Assembly (NCBI RefSeq): GCF_029626225.1
Contig: NZ_JARUBP010000001.1
Coordinates: 3,720,001 to 3,784,000, forward strand
Direction: 5' to 3'
Length of the DNA: 64,000 nucleotides
DNA from: Asanoa sp. WMMD1127
GTDB lineage: Bacteria; Actinomycetota; Actinomycetes; Mycobacteriales; Micromonosporaceae
A program made the translations under genes and the position numbers. Of this stretch, positions 1-9,410 are shown one piece after another. Under the pieces are notes generated by a model, which was given only the letters and a program-made list of their open reading frames with translations, ran no database searches and was not told the origin of the DNA. Numbering within the stretch: the stretch's first letter is position 1; every line of letters starts with the position of its first letter.

Positions 1-2918
<2,918 letters not shown>

Positions 2919-2924
2919 GAAGCA

Positions 2925-2947
2925 ATCGTGCCCGACGGGTATGACAG
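2925..2947 (-). promoter_or_regulatory. PafBC-type promoter of lhr
   Basis: On the minus strand CTGTCATAC (2947-2939) is followed after 8 nt by CACGAT (2930-2925), 6 nt before the GTG start. The mycobacterial PafBC/RecA-independent damage promoter has the form TTGTCRgtg-N8-TAnnnT. The upstream block and spacing fit; the -10 has one mismatch. The recA promoter has the same block, TTTCTGTCATACCC. Assignment to PafBC is inference. Confidence 0.5.
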
Positions 2948-3000
2948 AAACACGCCGCGCTACCCGGGAAACGGACAAACGATCAGAAGCAACAGCAGAT

Positions 3001-3040
3001 TTCCCGGGTCCGCGGTGGTCCAGACCGTCGCTCCCGCCGG
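3001..3040 (+). repeat. Dispersed gene-end repeat, copy A
   Basis: One of four copies of an element of about 41 bp that starts near CCCGGGTCCGCGGTGG and ends in CCGTCGCTCCCGCCGG. This copy lies between the hairpin at 3068-3131 and the lhr promoter, downstream of the acetyltransferase fusion gene. The other copies are near 26100, 35843 and 41093. Confidence 0.75.
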
Positions 3041-3067
3041 GCAGCCAGGTCCGCGCCAGGCCGCCCC

Positions 3068-3131
3068 TTGCTCTGCAGCCATATACGCAACACGCCCGGC
3101 CCAGGGTGTTGCGTATATGGCTGCAGAGCAA
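3068..3131. terminator. Perfect 26-bp hairpin downstream of the PNPOx/GNAT gene
   Basis: Arms 3068-3093 and 3106-3131 are exact reverse complements, each 26 nt, around a 12-nt loop. The arms include GCCATATACGCAACAC and so are less G+C-rich than their surroundings. The hairpin lies 18 nt past the stop codon of the gene ending at 3150 and upstream of lhr. A terminator role fits the position; the length and perfect pairing are unusual, and there is no clear T-run. Confidence 0.7.
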
Positions 3132-3149
3132 AGGCGGAAAGCGAAGGGG

Positions 3150-4382
3150 TCAGGCGGCGGGGCGCAGGCGTCGGCGGAGGGCGGCCGAGGCGGCGGGCCA
3201 GTCCTCGGCGAGCATCGCGTACTGGACCGTGTCGCGCCACGTGCCGTCGGGGCGGATGCGGTGGTGGCGCAGGACCGCCTCGCGGGTCGCGCCGAGGCGG
3301 GCGATGGCCGCCTGGGAACGTTCGTTGCGGATGTCGGTGTGCCAGACCACCCGCTCCGCGCCCAGCGTCTCGAACGCCCGGGTGAGCAGCAGCAGCTTCG
3401 CCTCGGTGTTGATGCCCGTGCGCCAGGCCGACCGCCCCAGGAAGGTGTGCCCGATCGCCAACGACCGCCGCGCCGGCTCCACCTCGTAGTAGGACGTCGT
3501 GCCCACCACCTCGCCCAAGACGGCCGACCGCTGCACCCACGGCACCCGCCCGCCACCGTGCCACTCGGCCAGCGCCCCGCTCACATAGGCGGCCAGCTCC
3601 TCGCGCGAGGCCGGGCGCGGTGACGACAGGTGCTCCCACACCTCGGCGGACGCGGTGGCGGCGAACAACTCGTCCACGTGTGACAGATCCAGCGGCTCGA
3701 GAACCACGTGCGAACCCTCCAGCCGCTCCGCCGTGAGCCAGGGCGACACCGCCGGTCGTAGGTAGGCGGGCAAGGGCACCGCGACACCGGCGTCGGGCAC
3801 CGGAAGACCACGGGTCAGCCGCAGCGGCAGCACGCCGGCCCAGTGCGGCAGGTCGAGGTCGTAGTCCTCCTCGCGTACGCCACCGGTGCGCTGCCGGGCC
3901 GAGACCTCGCGCAGCGGCAACGCCAGCACCGCCGTCTCGGCCAGCTCGCGCTTCGTCGGCGGCCGCGTCTCGCCCGAGCGGCCCGCGCCCAGCTTGTCGA
4001 CCAGCGCCGTCATCGCCGCCCGCTTCGCCGTCTCGTCGGTGACCAGCGTCGCCACCCCGTGCGCGACCACCGACCGGTAGTTGGCGCTGTGGTGGAACTG
4101 CGACCGCGCCAGGATCAGCGCGTCGAGCAGCGTGACCGTGACGCAGACCGGCAGCCCGTCGCCGCGCGCGGCCAGCAGCGGCCGGCTGCCCGTGGAGCCG
4201 TGCAGGTAGAGCGTGTCGCCGACCCGCACGTGCAGCGTCGGCAGCACCCGCGGCTCGCCGTCGACCACGAAACCCATCGCGCAGTGGTAGGCCTCGTCGA
4301 GGATGGCGTGCACGGTGTCGGCGTCGTACGCCATGCGGTCGCGGGTGCGGGTCGCGGTGGTGCGGGCCGTCGGCGCGTACAC
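3150..4382 (-). CDS. Pyridoxamine 5'-phosphate oxidase-like / GNAT acetyltransferase fusion
   Basis: The 410-residue protein has two domains. Residues about 15-190 form a flavin-binding split-barrel of the pyridoxamine-phosphate-oxidase/nitroimidazole-reductase type (TLYLHGSTGSR, then FHHSANYRSVVAHG). Residues about 225-400 are a RimJ/RimL-like acetyltransferase (LEPLDLSHVDELF, then FLGRSAWRTGINTEAK, and ERVVWHTDIRN). The start is GTG at 4382 behind GGGAGG with a short 4-nt spacing; the ATG at residue 17 has no ribosome-binding site. It is divergent from a MocR regulator with 39 bp between the starts, which suggests that MocR controls it. The substrate of either domain is unknown. Confidence 0.85.
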   Translation of the reverse strand: MYAPTARTTATRTRDRMAYDADTVHAILDEAYHCAMGFVVDGEPRVLPTLHVRVGDTLYLHGSTGSRPLLAARGDGLPVCVTVTLLDALILARSQFHHSANYRSVVAHGVATLVTDETAKRAAMTALVDKLGAGRSGETRPPTKRELAETAVLALPLREVSARQRTGGVREEDYDLDLPHWAGVLPLRLTRGLPVPDAGVAVPLPAYLRPAVSPWLTAERLEGSHVVLEPLDLSHVDELFAATASAEVWEHLSSPRPASREELAAYVSGALAEWHGGGRVPWVQRSAVLGEVVGTTSYYEVEPARRSLAIGHTFLGRSAWRTGINTEAKLLLLTRAFETLGAERVVWHTDIRNERSQAAIARLGATREAVLRHHRIRPDGTWRDTVQYAMLAEDWPAASAALRRRLRPAA

Positions 4383-4421
4383 GTTGCCTCCCGGATTTTG
4401 TTCTAGTACATTCTTGAAACT
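4383..4421. promoter_or_regulatory. Shared MocR / PNPOx-GNAT promoter-operator
   Basis: The 39-bp gap is A+T-rich for this genome. On the plus strand TACATT (4407-4412) has the TAnnnT form of a -10 and lies 9 nt before the MocR GTG. TTCTAG and TTCTTG form a direct repeat 10 bp apart; MocR regulators commonly bind direct repeats. The binding role is inference. Confidence 0.4.
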
Positions 4422-5756
4422 GTGGCAGCACATTATCAGATCGTCGGCGCCACGGCGGCGGAGATTTCGGCGAGCATCGAAGACGGCGTACGCACGGGCG
4501 CGCTGGCCCCCGGCACCCCGCTCCCGCCGGTCCGGGGCCTGGCCGACGGTCTCGGGGTCAGCGCCGGGACGGTCGCCAAGGCCTACCAGACGCTGCGCAC
4601 CCGCGGGGTGATCGAGACGGCCGGCCGAAACGGCACCCGGATCCGCCCGCGCCCCCCGGTCACCGGCGACCGCTCGACCCTCGTGGTTCCGCCGCCCACC
4701 GGCGTCCTGGACCTCGTCTCCGGCGAGCCGGACCTGCGCCTGCTGCCGCTCCTCGGCCCGCACCTGGCCCGCCTCGCGGAGGCCGACCCGGTCGGCTACA
4801 ACCACGCCGGCGTGCGCCCCGAACTGGCCGAGGCCGCCGCCCGACGGCTCGCCGCCGACGGCGTCGACGCCACCCACCTCACGCTGACCAGCGGCGCCCT
4901 GGGCGGCATCGACCGCCTGCTCGCCGCCCACCTGCGTCCGGGCGACAAGGTCGCGGTCGAGGACCCGGGCTGGGCCGCCGTGATCGACCTCGTCGCCGCG
5001 CAGGGCCTCGAGGTCGTCGGCGTGCCGGTCGACGACGACGGCCCCACGCCGTCCGGCGCCGCCCTCGCGCTCGGCGCCGGCGCCCGCGCGTTCGTCGTGA
5101 CCAGCCGGGCCCACAACCCGACTGGCGCGGCGGTCAGCCGGCGGCGCGCCGCCGACCTGCGCCGGGTGTTGGCCGACCACCCCGAGGTGCTGCTGATCGA
5201 GGACGACCACTCCGCCGAGCTGTCGACGGTGCCGCTGCACCCGCTGGCCAGGGCCACCCGGAGCTGGGCGTTCCTGCGCTCGGTGAGCAAGCCCTACGGT
5301 CCCGACCTGCGGCTGGCCGTGCTGGCCGGCGACGAGGCGACGATCGCCCGGGTGGCCGGCCGGATGCGGCTCGGCTCGGGCTGGGTGTCGACGCTGCTGC
5401 AACGGGTCGTCGCCGACCTCTGGGCGGACCCCGCGGTGGCGGAGCGGGTGGCGGCGGCCCGCGACAGCTACGAGCGGCGGCGCGTGGCGCTGCGGGCGGC
5501 GCTCGACGCGCACGGCGTGCCCAATCACGGCCGCACCGGAATCAACGTCTGGGTCCCGGTGCGCGACGAGACCTCGGTGGTCACGGCGCTGCGCGACGCC
5601 GGCTACGCGGTCGCGCCGGGCTCGCTCTACCGGGTCGGGGCCCCGGCCGGCATCCGGATCACCGTCAGCCGGGTCGACGAGGACGGCATCGAGCCGCTGG
5701 CCGCCGCGGTGGCCCGGGCGGTGGGCGGGGCGCCGCCGCGGTCGTTCAGCGCCTGA
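4422..5756 (+). CDS. MocR-family regulator (GntR-type HTH plus aminotransferase-like domain)
   Basis: The 444-residue regulator has an N-terminal winged helix (residues about 8-72; LPPVRGLADGLGVSAGTVAKAYQTL) and a fold-type I aminotransferase-like domain (about 95-435). Lys290 in SVSKPYGPD is the expected PLP lysine, and HNPTGAAVS and LIEDDHSAEL are typical PLP-pocket segments. MocR proteins sense PLP or amino-compound adducts, and PdxR members control vitamin B6 genes. The divergent neighbour has a pyridoxamine-oxidase-like domain, so a B6-related circuit is plausible. The GTG start lies close to the promoter. A hairpin overlaps the stop codon. Confidence 0.88.
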   Translation: MAAHYQIVGATAAEISASIEDGVRTGALAPGTPLPPVRGLADGLGVSAGTVAKAYQTLRTRGVIETAGRNGTRIRPRPPVTGDRSTLVVPPPTGVLDLVSGEPDLRLLPLLGPHLARLAEADPVGYNHAGVRPELAEAAARRLAADGVDATHLTLTSGALGGIDRLLAAHLRPGDKVAVEDPGWAAVIDLVAAQGLEVVGVPVDDDGPTPSGAALALGAGARAFVVTSRAHNPTGAAVSRRRAADLRRVLADHPEVLLIEDDHSAELSTVPLHPLARATRSWAFLRSVSKPYGPDLRLAVLAGDEATIARVAGRMRLGSGWVSTLLQRVVADLWADPAVAERVAAARDSYERRRVALRAALDAHGVPNHGRTGINVWVPVRDETSVVTALRDAGYAVAPGSLYRVGAPAGIRITVSRVDEDGIEPLAAAVARAVGGAPPRSFSA

Positions 5757-5777
5757 CCACCCCGGCCGGTGTCAGGC
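5751..5777 (+). terminator. Hairpin overlapping the MocR stop codon
   Basis: GCCTGAC (5751-5757) pairs with GTCAGGC (5771-5777), with a possible inner ACC/GGT stem. It contains the TGA of the MocR gene and lies 25 bp before udgX. Confidence 0.45.
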
Positions 5778-5802
5778 CTGGCAGAACGGGTAGAAAGGCC
5801 GA

Positions 5803-6498
5803 ATGACGGCGACCGACTCCCCACCTGGGGCGCAACGGTTCATCCCGGACGAGGCGCACAGCCTGGACGACCTCAAGGCGGCCGCGCCCGGCTGCCGGGG
5901 CTGCGAGCTCTACGCGGACGCCACCCAGGTGGTCTTCGGCCGCGGCGACGCCCACGCCAAGATCGTCATGGTCGGTGAGCAGCCCGGCGACGTCGAGGAC
6001 CAGAAGGGCTTCCCGTTCGTCGGACCGGCGGGCCACCTGCTGCGCCGCGCGGTCGACGAGGCCGGCATCGCGCCGTCCGACATCTACCTCACCAATGCCG
6101 TGAAGCACTTCCGTTTCGAGATGCGCGGCAAGCGCCGGATCCACCAGACGCCGGAGCGCCAGCATATCGAGGCCTGCCGCCCCTGGCTGGTCTCCGAGTT
6201 CGCGCTGCTGCGCCCCCGGGTCGTCGTCGTGCTCGGCGCGACCGCCGCGAAGGCGCTGCTCGGGCCGTCGTTCCGGGTGACGAAGCAGCGCGGTCAGGTG
6301 CTGCCGTGGCCCGACGCCGCGCAGCACCCCGACGACTTCCGGGTCGCCCCGATCGAGGGTGGCGTCGAGGTCCCGCCGGGCAAGCTGGTCGCCACGATCC
6401 ACCCGTCCGCCGTGCTGCGCGCCGACGATCGCGACACCGCGTTCAACGGGCTGGTCGACGACCTCAAGGTGGTGGCGTCAGCGGCGTCGGGTCGATGA
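5803..6498 (+). CDS. udgX: UdgX-type uracil-DNA glycosylase
   Basis: The 231-residue protein belongs to the family 4/5-like uracil-DNA glycosylases and has the UdgX signature. UdgX enzymes remove uracil and become covalently trapped on the abasic site through a histidine in an R-loop with the motif KRRIH; here it is K110-R-R-I-H114. GEQPGDVEDQKGFPFVGPAG is the active-site block, and ATIHPSAVLR is the C-terminal motif. Three cysteines are visible for the Fe-S cluster (CRGC and ACRPW). The start is ATG at 5803 behind GAAAGG. The gene runs tail to tail into the HAD gene and overlaps it by 35 bp. Confidence in the subfamily is high because the R-loop is intact. Confidence 0.93.
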   Translation: MTATDSPPGAQRFIPDEAHSLDDLKAAAPGCRGCELYADATQVVFGRGDAHAKIVMVGEQPGDVEDQKGFPFVGPAGHLLRRAVDEAGIAPSDIYLTNAVKHFRFEMRGKRRIHQTPERQHIEACRPWLVSEFALLRPRVVVVLGATAAKALLGPSFRVTKQRGQVLPWPDAAQHPDDFRVAPIEGGVEVPPGKLVATIHPSAVLRADDRDTAFNGLVDDLKVVASAASGR

Positions 6499-7126
6499 GC
6501 GAACGACCCAGGGCGTACGCGCCGAGCAGGTCCTCACCCGCATAGGCGCGCGCGGCCACTGCCGCCAAGGTCGCGTCGGCGTTGACGGCGACCGTCGTCG
6601 CGCCCAGGTGGGCGAAGAGCGGACCGTCCGAGATGGAGTCTCCATAAGCGACACAGCGGGACAGCGGCAACCCGTGCCGGGCGCACAGCTCCTCGACGAT
6701 CCGCACCTTGTCGGCCGGCGTGAGGATGCCCGCCGGGTCGACCGGGCTCACGAACGGCACCGACGGGAAGCGCGACGCCACCACCTCGTCGACACCCTCC
6801 TCGAGCAGCAGGCGGGCGAAGAAGTCGGGCGACATGGTGATCACCGCCGACCGCTCGCCGCGCCGCCGGATGTCGGCGCACACCTCGCGGATCCCGGTCA
6901 GCCACGGGCTGCCGGCGTAGACGCGCGCGACGAGGTCGAGCGTCAGCCCGCGCCAGAGCCGGTGCACGCCCTCCGCGAAGCCCACCGTGTCGATCCGACC
7001 CGCCACGAACGCGGCCTCCAGCGCGGCCACCTGCTCGACCGTGCCGGTCGCCCGGCCGATCTGCAGGCTCGCGGAGCTGCCGCGCAGCAGCGTGCCGTCC
7101 ATGTCGAAGACGTGCAGGACGCTCAC
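6464..7126 (-). CDS. HAD-IB family phosphatase
   Basis: The 220-residue HAD-superfamily hydrolase has motif I HVFDMDGTLL at the N-terminus (nucleophile and acid Asp), motif II in VITMSPDFF, and motif III/IV in the region of Lys (PADKVRIVEEL) and YGDSISDGPLF. It resembles SerB-like HAD-IB enzymes that hydrolyse small phosphoesters; the substrate is unknown. The start is GTG at 7126. Its GTGA overlaps the stop of the upstream hydrolase gene by 4 nt, so the two are probably translationally coupled. The 3' end overlaps udgX on the other strand by 35 bp. Confidence 0.87.
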   Translation of the reverse strand: MSVLHVFDMDGTLLRGSSASLQIGRATGTVEQVAALEAAFVAGRIDTVGFAEGVHRLWRGLTLDLVARVYAGSPWLTGIREVCADIRRRGERSAVITMSPDFFARLLLEEGVDEVVASRFPSVPFVSPVDPAGILTPADKVRIVEELCARHGLPLSRCVAYGDSISDGPLFAHLGATTVAVNADATLAAVAARAYAGEDLLGAYALGRSLIDPTPLTPPP

Positions 7127-7908
7127 GCGAGCAGCTCGCGGGCGGCCGCCAGGAAACGGTCCTCGGCCGCCGCCGCGGCCGGGTCGGTGTCGCGCATCGT
7201 CGGGAAGTCGTGCCGCAGACCCGGCTCGCGCCACTGCCGCACCGGTACGCCCGCCGCGGCCAACCGGGCCGCATAGGCCTCGCCCTCGTCGCGCAGCGGA
7301 TCGTGCTCCGCGGTGACGACCAGCGCCGGTGGCTGCCCGGCCAGGTCGGCCCGCAGCAGGTTGACGTGCGACCGGTCGGCCGGCGACGGCAGCCACCAGC
7401 TGATCCACTCGCGCAGCACCGCCGGGTCGAGGAAGCCGTTGTCGGCCTCGGAGACCACGCTCGGCGAGCTCAGCGTCGGGTCGGCGTTGGGGCAGACGAG
7501 CAGCTGCGCGCGCAGGCCGGGCACCCGCAGCGCGGCCAGCGCCGCCAGCATGCCGCCGGACGAGTCGCCGGCCACCGCGAGCGGACCGCCCGACAGCGCC
7601 GTCAGCACCGACACGGCGTCGTCGACCGCGGCCGGCCAGGGGTGCTCCGGCGCCCGGCGGTAGTCGACCGCGACCACGCTCGCGCCGGTGGCCGCGGCGA
7701 GCCGGCGTACCTGTGGATCGTGGGTGTCGAGGTCGCCCATGACGAACCCGCCGCCGTGCAGGTAGACCACGACGGGCGTGGCATCTGGTTGGTAGACCCG
7801 CACCGGCACGCCGCCGAGCACGCGGTCCTGCGTGGGCATCGGCGGACCGGGCGTGCGCGCGGCGGCTCGGGACCGGGCGCCGGCCCGCAGCGCGGCGACA
7901 TCGTCCAT
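7123..7908 (-). CDS. Alpha/beta hydrolase, hormone-sensitive-lipase type
   Basis: The 261-residue serine hydrolase has the HSL-family oxyanion motif HGGG (VVYLHGGGFVMGD), the nucleophile elbow GDSSGG, the acid Asp in TAEHDPLRDEGE and the catalytic His in LRHDF. These enzymes are carboxylesterases of short or medium acyl esters. The domain is full length with no signal peptide, so it is cytoplasmic. It is the middle gene of a three-gene operon (SRPBCC protein, this hydrolase, HAD phosphatase), starting 16 nt after the first gene and overlapping the third by 4 nt. Confidence 0.9.
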   Translation of the reverse strand: MDDVAALRAGARSRAAARTPGPPMPTQDRVLGGVPVRVYQPDATPVVVYLHGGGFVMGDLDTHDPQVRRLAAATGASVVAVDYRRAPEHPWPAAVDDAVSVLTALSGGPLAVAGDSSGGMLAALAALRVPGLRAQLLVCPNADPTLSSPSVVSEADNGFLDPAVLREWISWWLPSPADRSHVNLLRADLAGQPPALVVTAEHDPLRDEGEAYAARLAAAGVPVRQWREPGLRHDFPTMRDTDPAAAAAEDRFLAAARELLA

Positions 7909-7924
7909 GCCGTCCGAGCGTAGG

Positions 7925-8227
7925 TCAACCGGCGGTGAGGTTGTCCGCGACCTCGCGATCCAGCTCGAACAGCGCCTGCTCCACGACCGCGGTGAGGCCG
8001 CCCTCGTCGAGCCCGTCCGCGGTCATCTCCAGCACGGCGACGGCCCCGCCGACCGGGGTGTCCTCGACCAGCAGATCGGCCCGCCACACGCCGGCGTCGT
8101 CGCGCCAGCTCGCGGAGTGGCCGGGCTCGGTCGCCGCCGGCGGCCGGTGCAGCGGCGCCGGCAACCAACCCGACACCCGGGCCGGGTCCGTCGCGGTGTT
8201 GAACACGACCTCTGGTTCGGCCGACAT
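7925..8227 (-). CDS. Small SRPBCC-fold protein
   Basis: The 100-residue protein starts EVVFNTATDPARVSGWLPAPL, the usual first strand and helix of SRPBCC (START-like, polyketide-cyclase) domains. It then has short beta segments and ends in a helix (AVVEQALFELDREVADNL). Members bind hydrophobic ligands; no function can be assigned. The domain is shorter than the usual 140 residues. ATG at 8227 is chosen; GTG at 8251 is a possible longer start. It is the first gene of an operon with the alpha/beta hydrolase and HAD phosphatase. Confidence 0.7.
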   Translation of the reverse strand: MSAEPEVVFNTATDPARVSGWLPAPLHRPPAATEPGHSASWRDDAGVWRADLLVEDTPVGGAVAVLEMTADGLDEGGLTAVVEQALFELDREVADNLTAG

Positions 8228-8323
8228 GCCCCGTTCCCGCCGTACGCTCACCGCCGTCCCGTACCCGCCGGCGCACCGGACAAACGCCCGCATGGCCGGG
8301 CGGCCACCGGGTACGCGAACCCC

Positions 8324-9133
8324 ATGAACCCGGTCATCCCCGCCGACATGACGTTCGTCGGCAACGCCACCACGGTGCTCCGCCTCGGCGACTTCACGCT
8401 GCTCACGGACCCCAACTTCGTGCCCGCGGGCACCCGGCTGCATCTGGGCTACGGCGCGTTCACCCGGCGCCTCGTCGACCCGGCGCTCGACGTGGTCGAC
8501 CTGGCGGCGCTCGACGCGGTGCTGCTCTCGCACCTGCACGCCGACCACTTCGACGGTGCGGCCCGCGACCGGCTCCCCAAGGAGCTGCCGATCGTCACGA
8601 CGCCGCAGGCGACCCGCAAGCTGCGCAGCTGGCGGTTCAGCGAGGTGCACGGACTGCCCACCTGGGGCGAGCACACGTGGGAGCGCGGCGGGCAACGCCT
8701 GCGGGTCACCGCGGCGCCGGGGGAGCACGGGCCGGGTGTGCTCAACCGGCTGCTGCCCGACGTGATGGGTTCGGTGGTCGAGCTCGACATCAACGGTGAG
8801 AACCGGCTCCGGCTCTACATCACGGGCGACACGCTGCTGCGCCCGGTGCTCGCGGAGGTGCCCCGCCGGTGCGGCCCGATCGACGCCATGATCATCCATC
8901 TGGGCGGGACCCGGTTGCTGGGCGTGCTGCTCACCATGGACGGTGCGCAGGGCGCGGGCCTGACCGAGCTGATCCGGCCCGGCCTGACCCTGCCCGTGCA
9001 CTACGACGACTACACGGTGATGAAGTCGCCGCTGAGTGACTTCGTCGACCGCGTGCGCGACCTCGGGGTGACGACGGTGCAGCCAGTCAGCCGCGGCGAC
9101 ACCGTCGACCTCCCGTTGCGCGCCGCGCGTTAG
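8324..9133 (+). CDS. Metallo-beta-lactamase-fold hydrolase, UlaG-like
   Basis: The 269-residue protein has the metal-binding motif SHLHADHFD near residue 70, after the typical GNATTVLRLGDFTLLTDPNF opening. Later ligands are in APGEHGPG, TGDTL and LPVHYDDY. The layout matches UlaG-like or N-acyl-phosphatidylethanolamine phospholipase-like MBL-fold enzymes; the substrate is not evident. The ATG at 8324 lacks a clear ribosome-binding site; ATG at 8348 is an alternative. The stop shares the sequence TTAG with the stop of the convergent gene. Confidence 0.87.
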   Translation: MNPVIPADMTFVGNATTVLRLGDFTLLTDPNFVPAGTRLHLGYGAFTRRLVDPALDVVDLAALDAVLLSHLHADHFDGAARDRLPKELPIVTTPQATRKLRSWRFSEVHGLPTWGEHTWERGGQRLRVTAAPGEHGPGVLNRLLPDVMGSVVELDINGENRLRLYITGDTLLRPVLAEVPRRCGPIDAMIIHLGGTRLLGVLLTMDGAQGAGLTELIRPGLTLPVHYDDYTVMKSPLSDFVDRVRDLGVTTVQPVSRGDTVDLPLRAAR

Positions 9134-9372
9134 CCCTGGTCGGCGAGGGGCGACGCCTGCCGCGCGGCGGCGCTCGCCACACCGTCCTCCGCGCCACGCG
9201 GGTTGACCATGCCGTCGTACGTGTAGACGGCGTGGCCGTCCGCCTGCTGCGTGGTCGGGATGTAGCGGTGCACCATCCCGTCGATCTCGAGCTCGATCAG
9301 CCCGGCGCCCTCCGCCTGGAACTGTGTGCCGTCGCGGGGCCCGCCCCGCAGGATCGCGTCCGTGTCAGCCAT
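9130..9372 (-). CDS. Conserved small protein of unknown function (80 aa)
   Basis: The protein of 80 residues begins MADTDAILRGGPRDGTQFQ and continues with a beta-rich core (LIELEIDGMVHRYIPT) and a low-complexity tail. I do not recognise a domain. The start is ATG at 9372. Its stop overlaps the stop of the MBL-fold gene on the other strand (TTAG, 9130-9133). It could be cotranscribed with nothing else: the next gene on this strand ends at 9411 and lies upstream. Confidence 0.6.
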   Translation of the reverse strand: MADTDAILRGGPRDGTQFQAEGAGLIELEIDGMVHRYIPTTQQADGHAVYTYDGMVNPRGAEDGVASAAARQASPLADQG

Positions 9373-9410
9373 GGGGCGGTGCGTACCCGGCGGGGTGCCC
9401 GTGAAACCGG

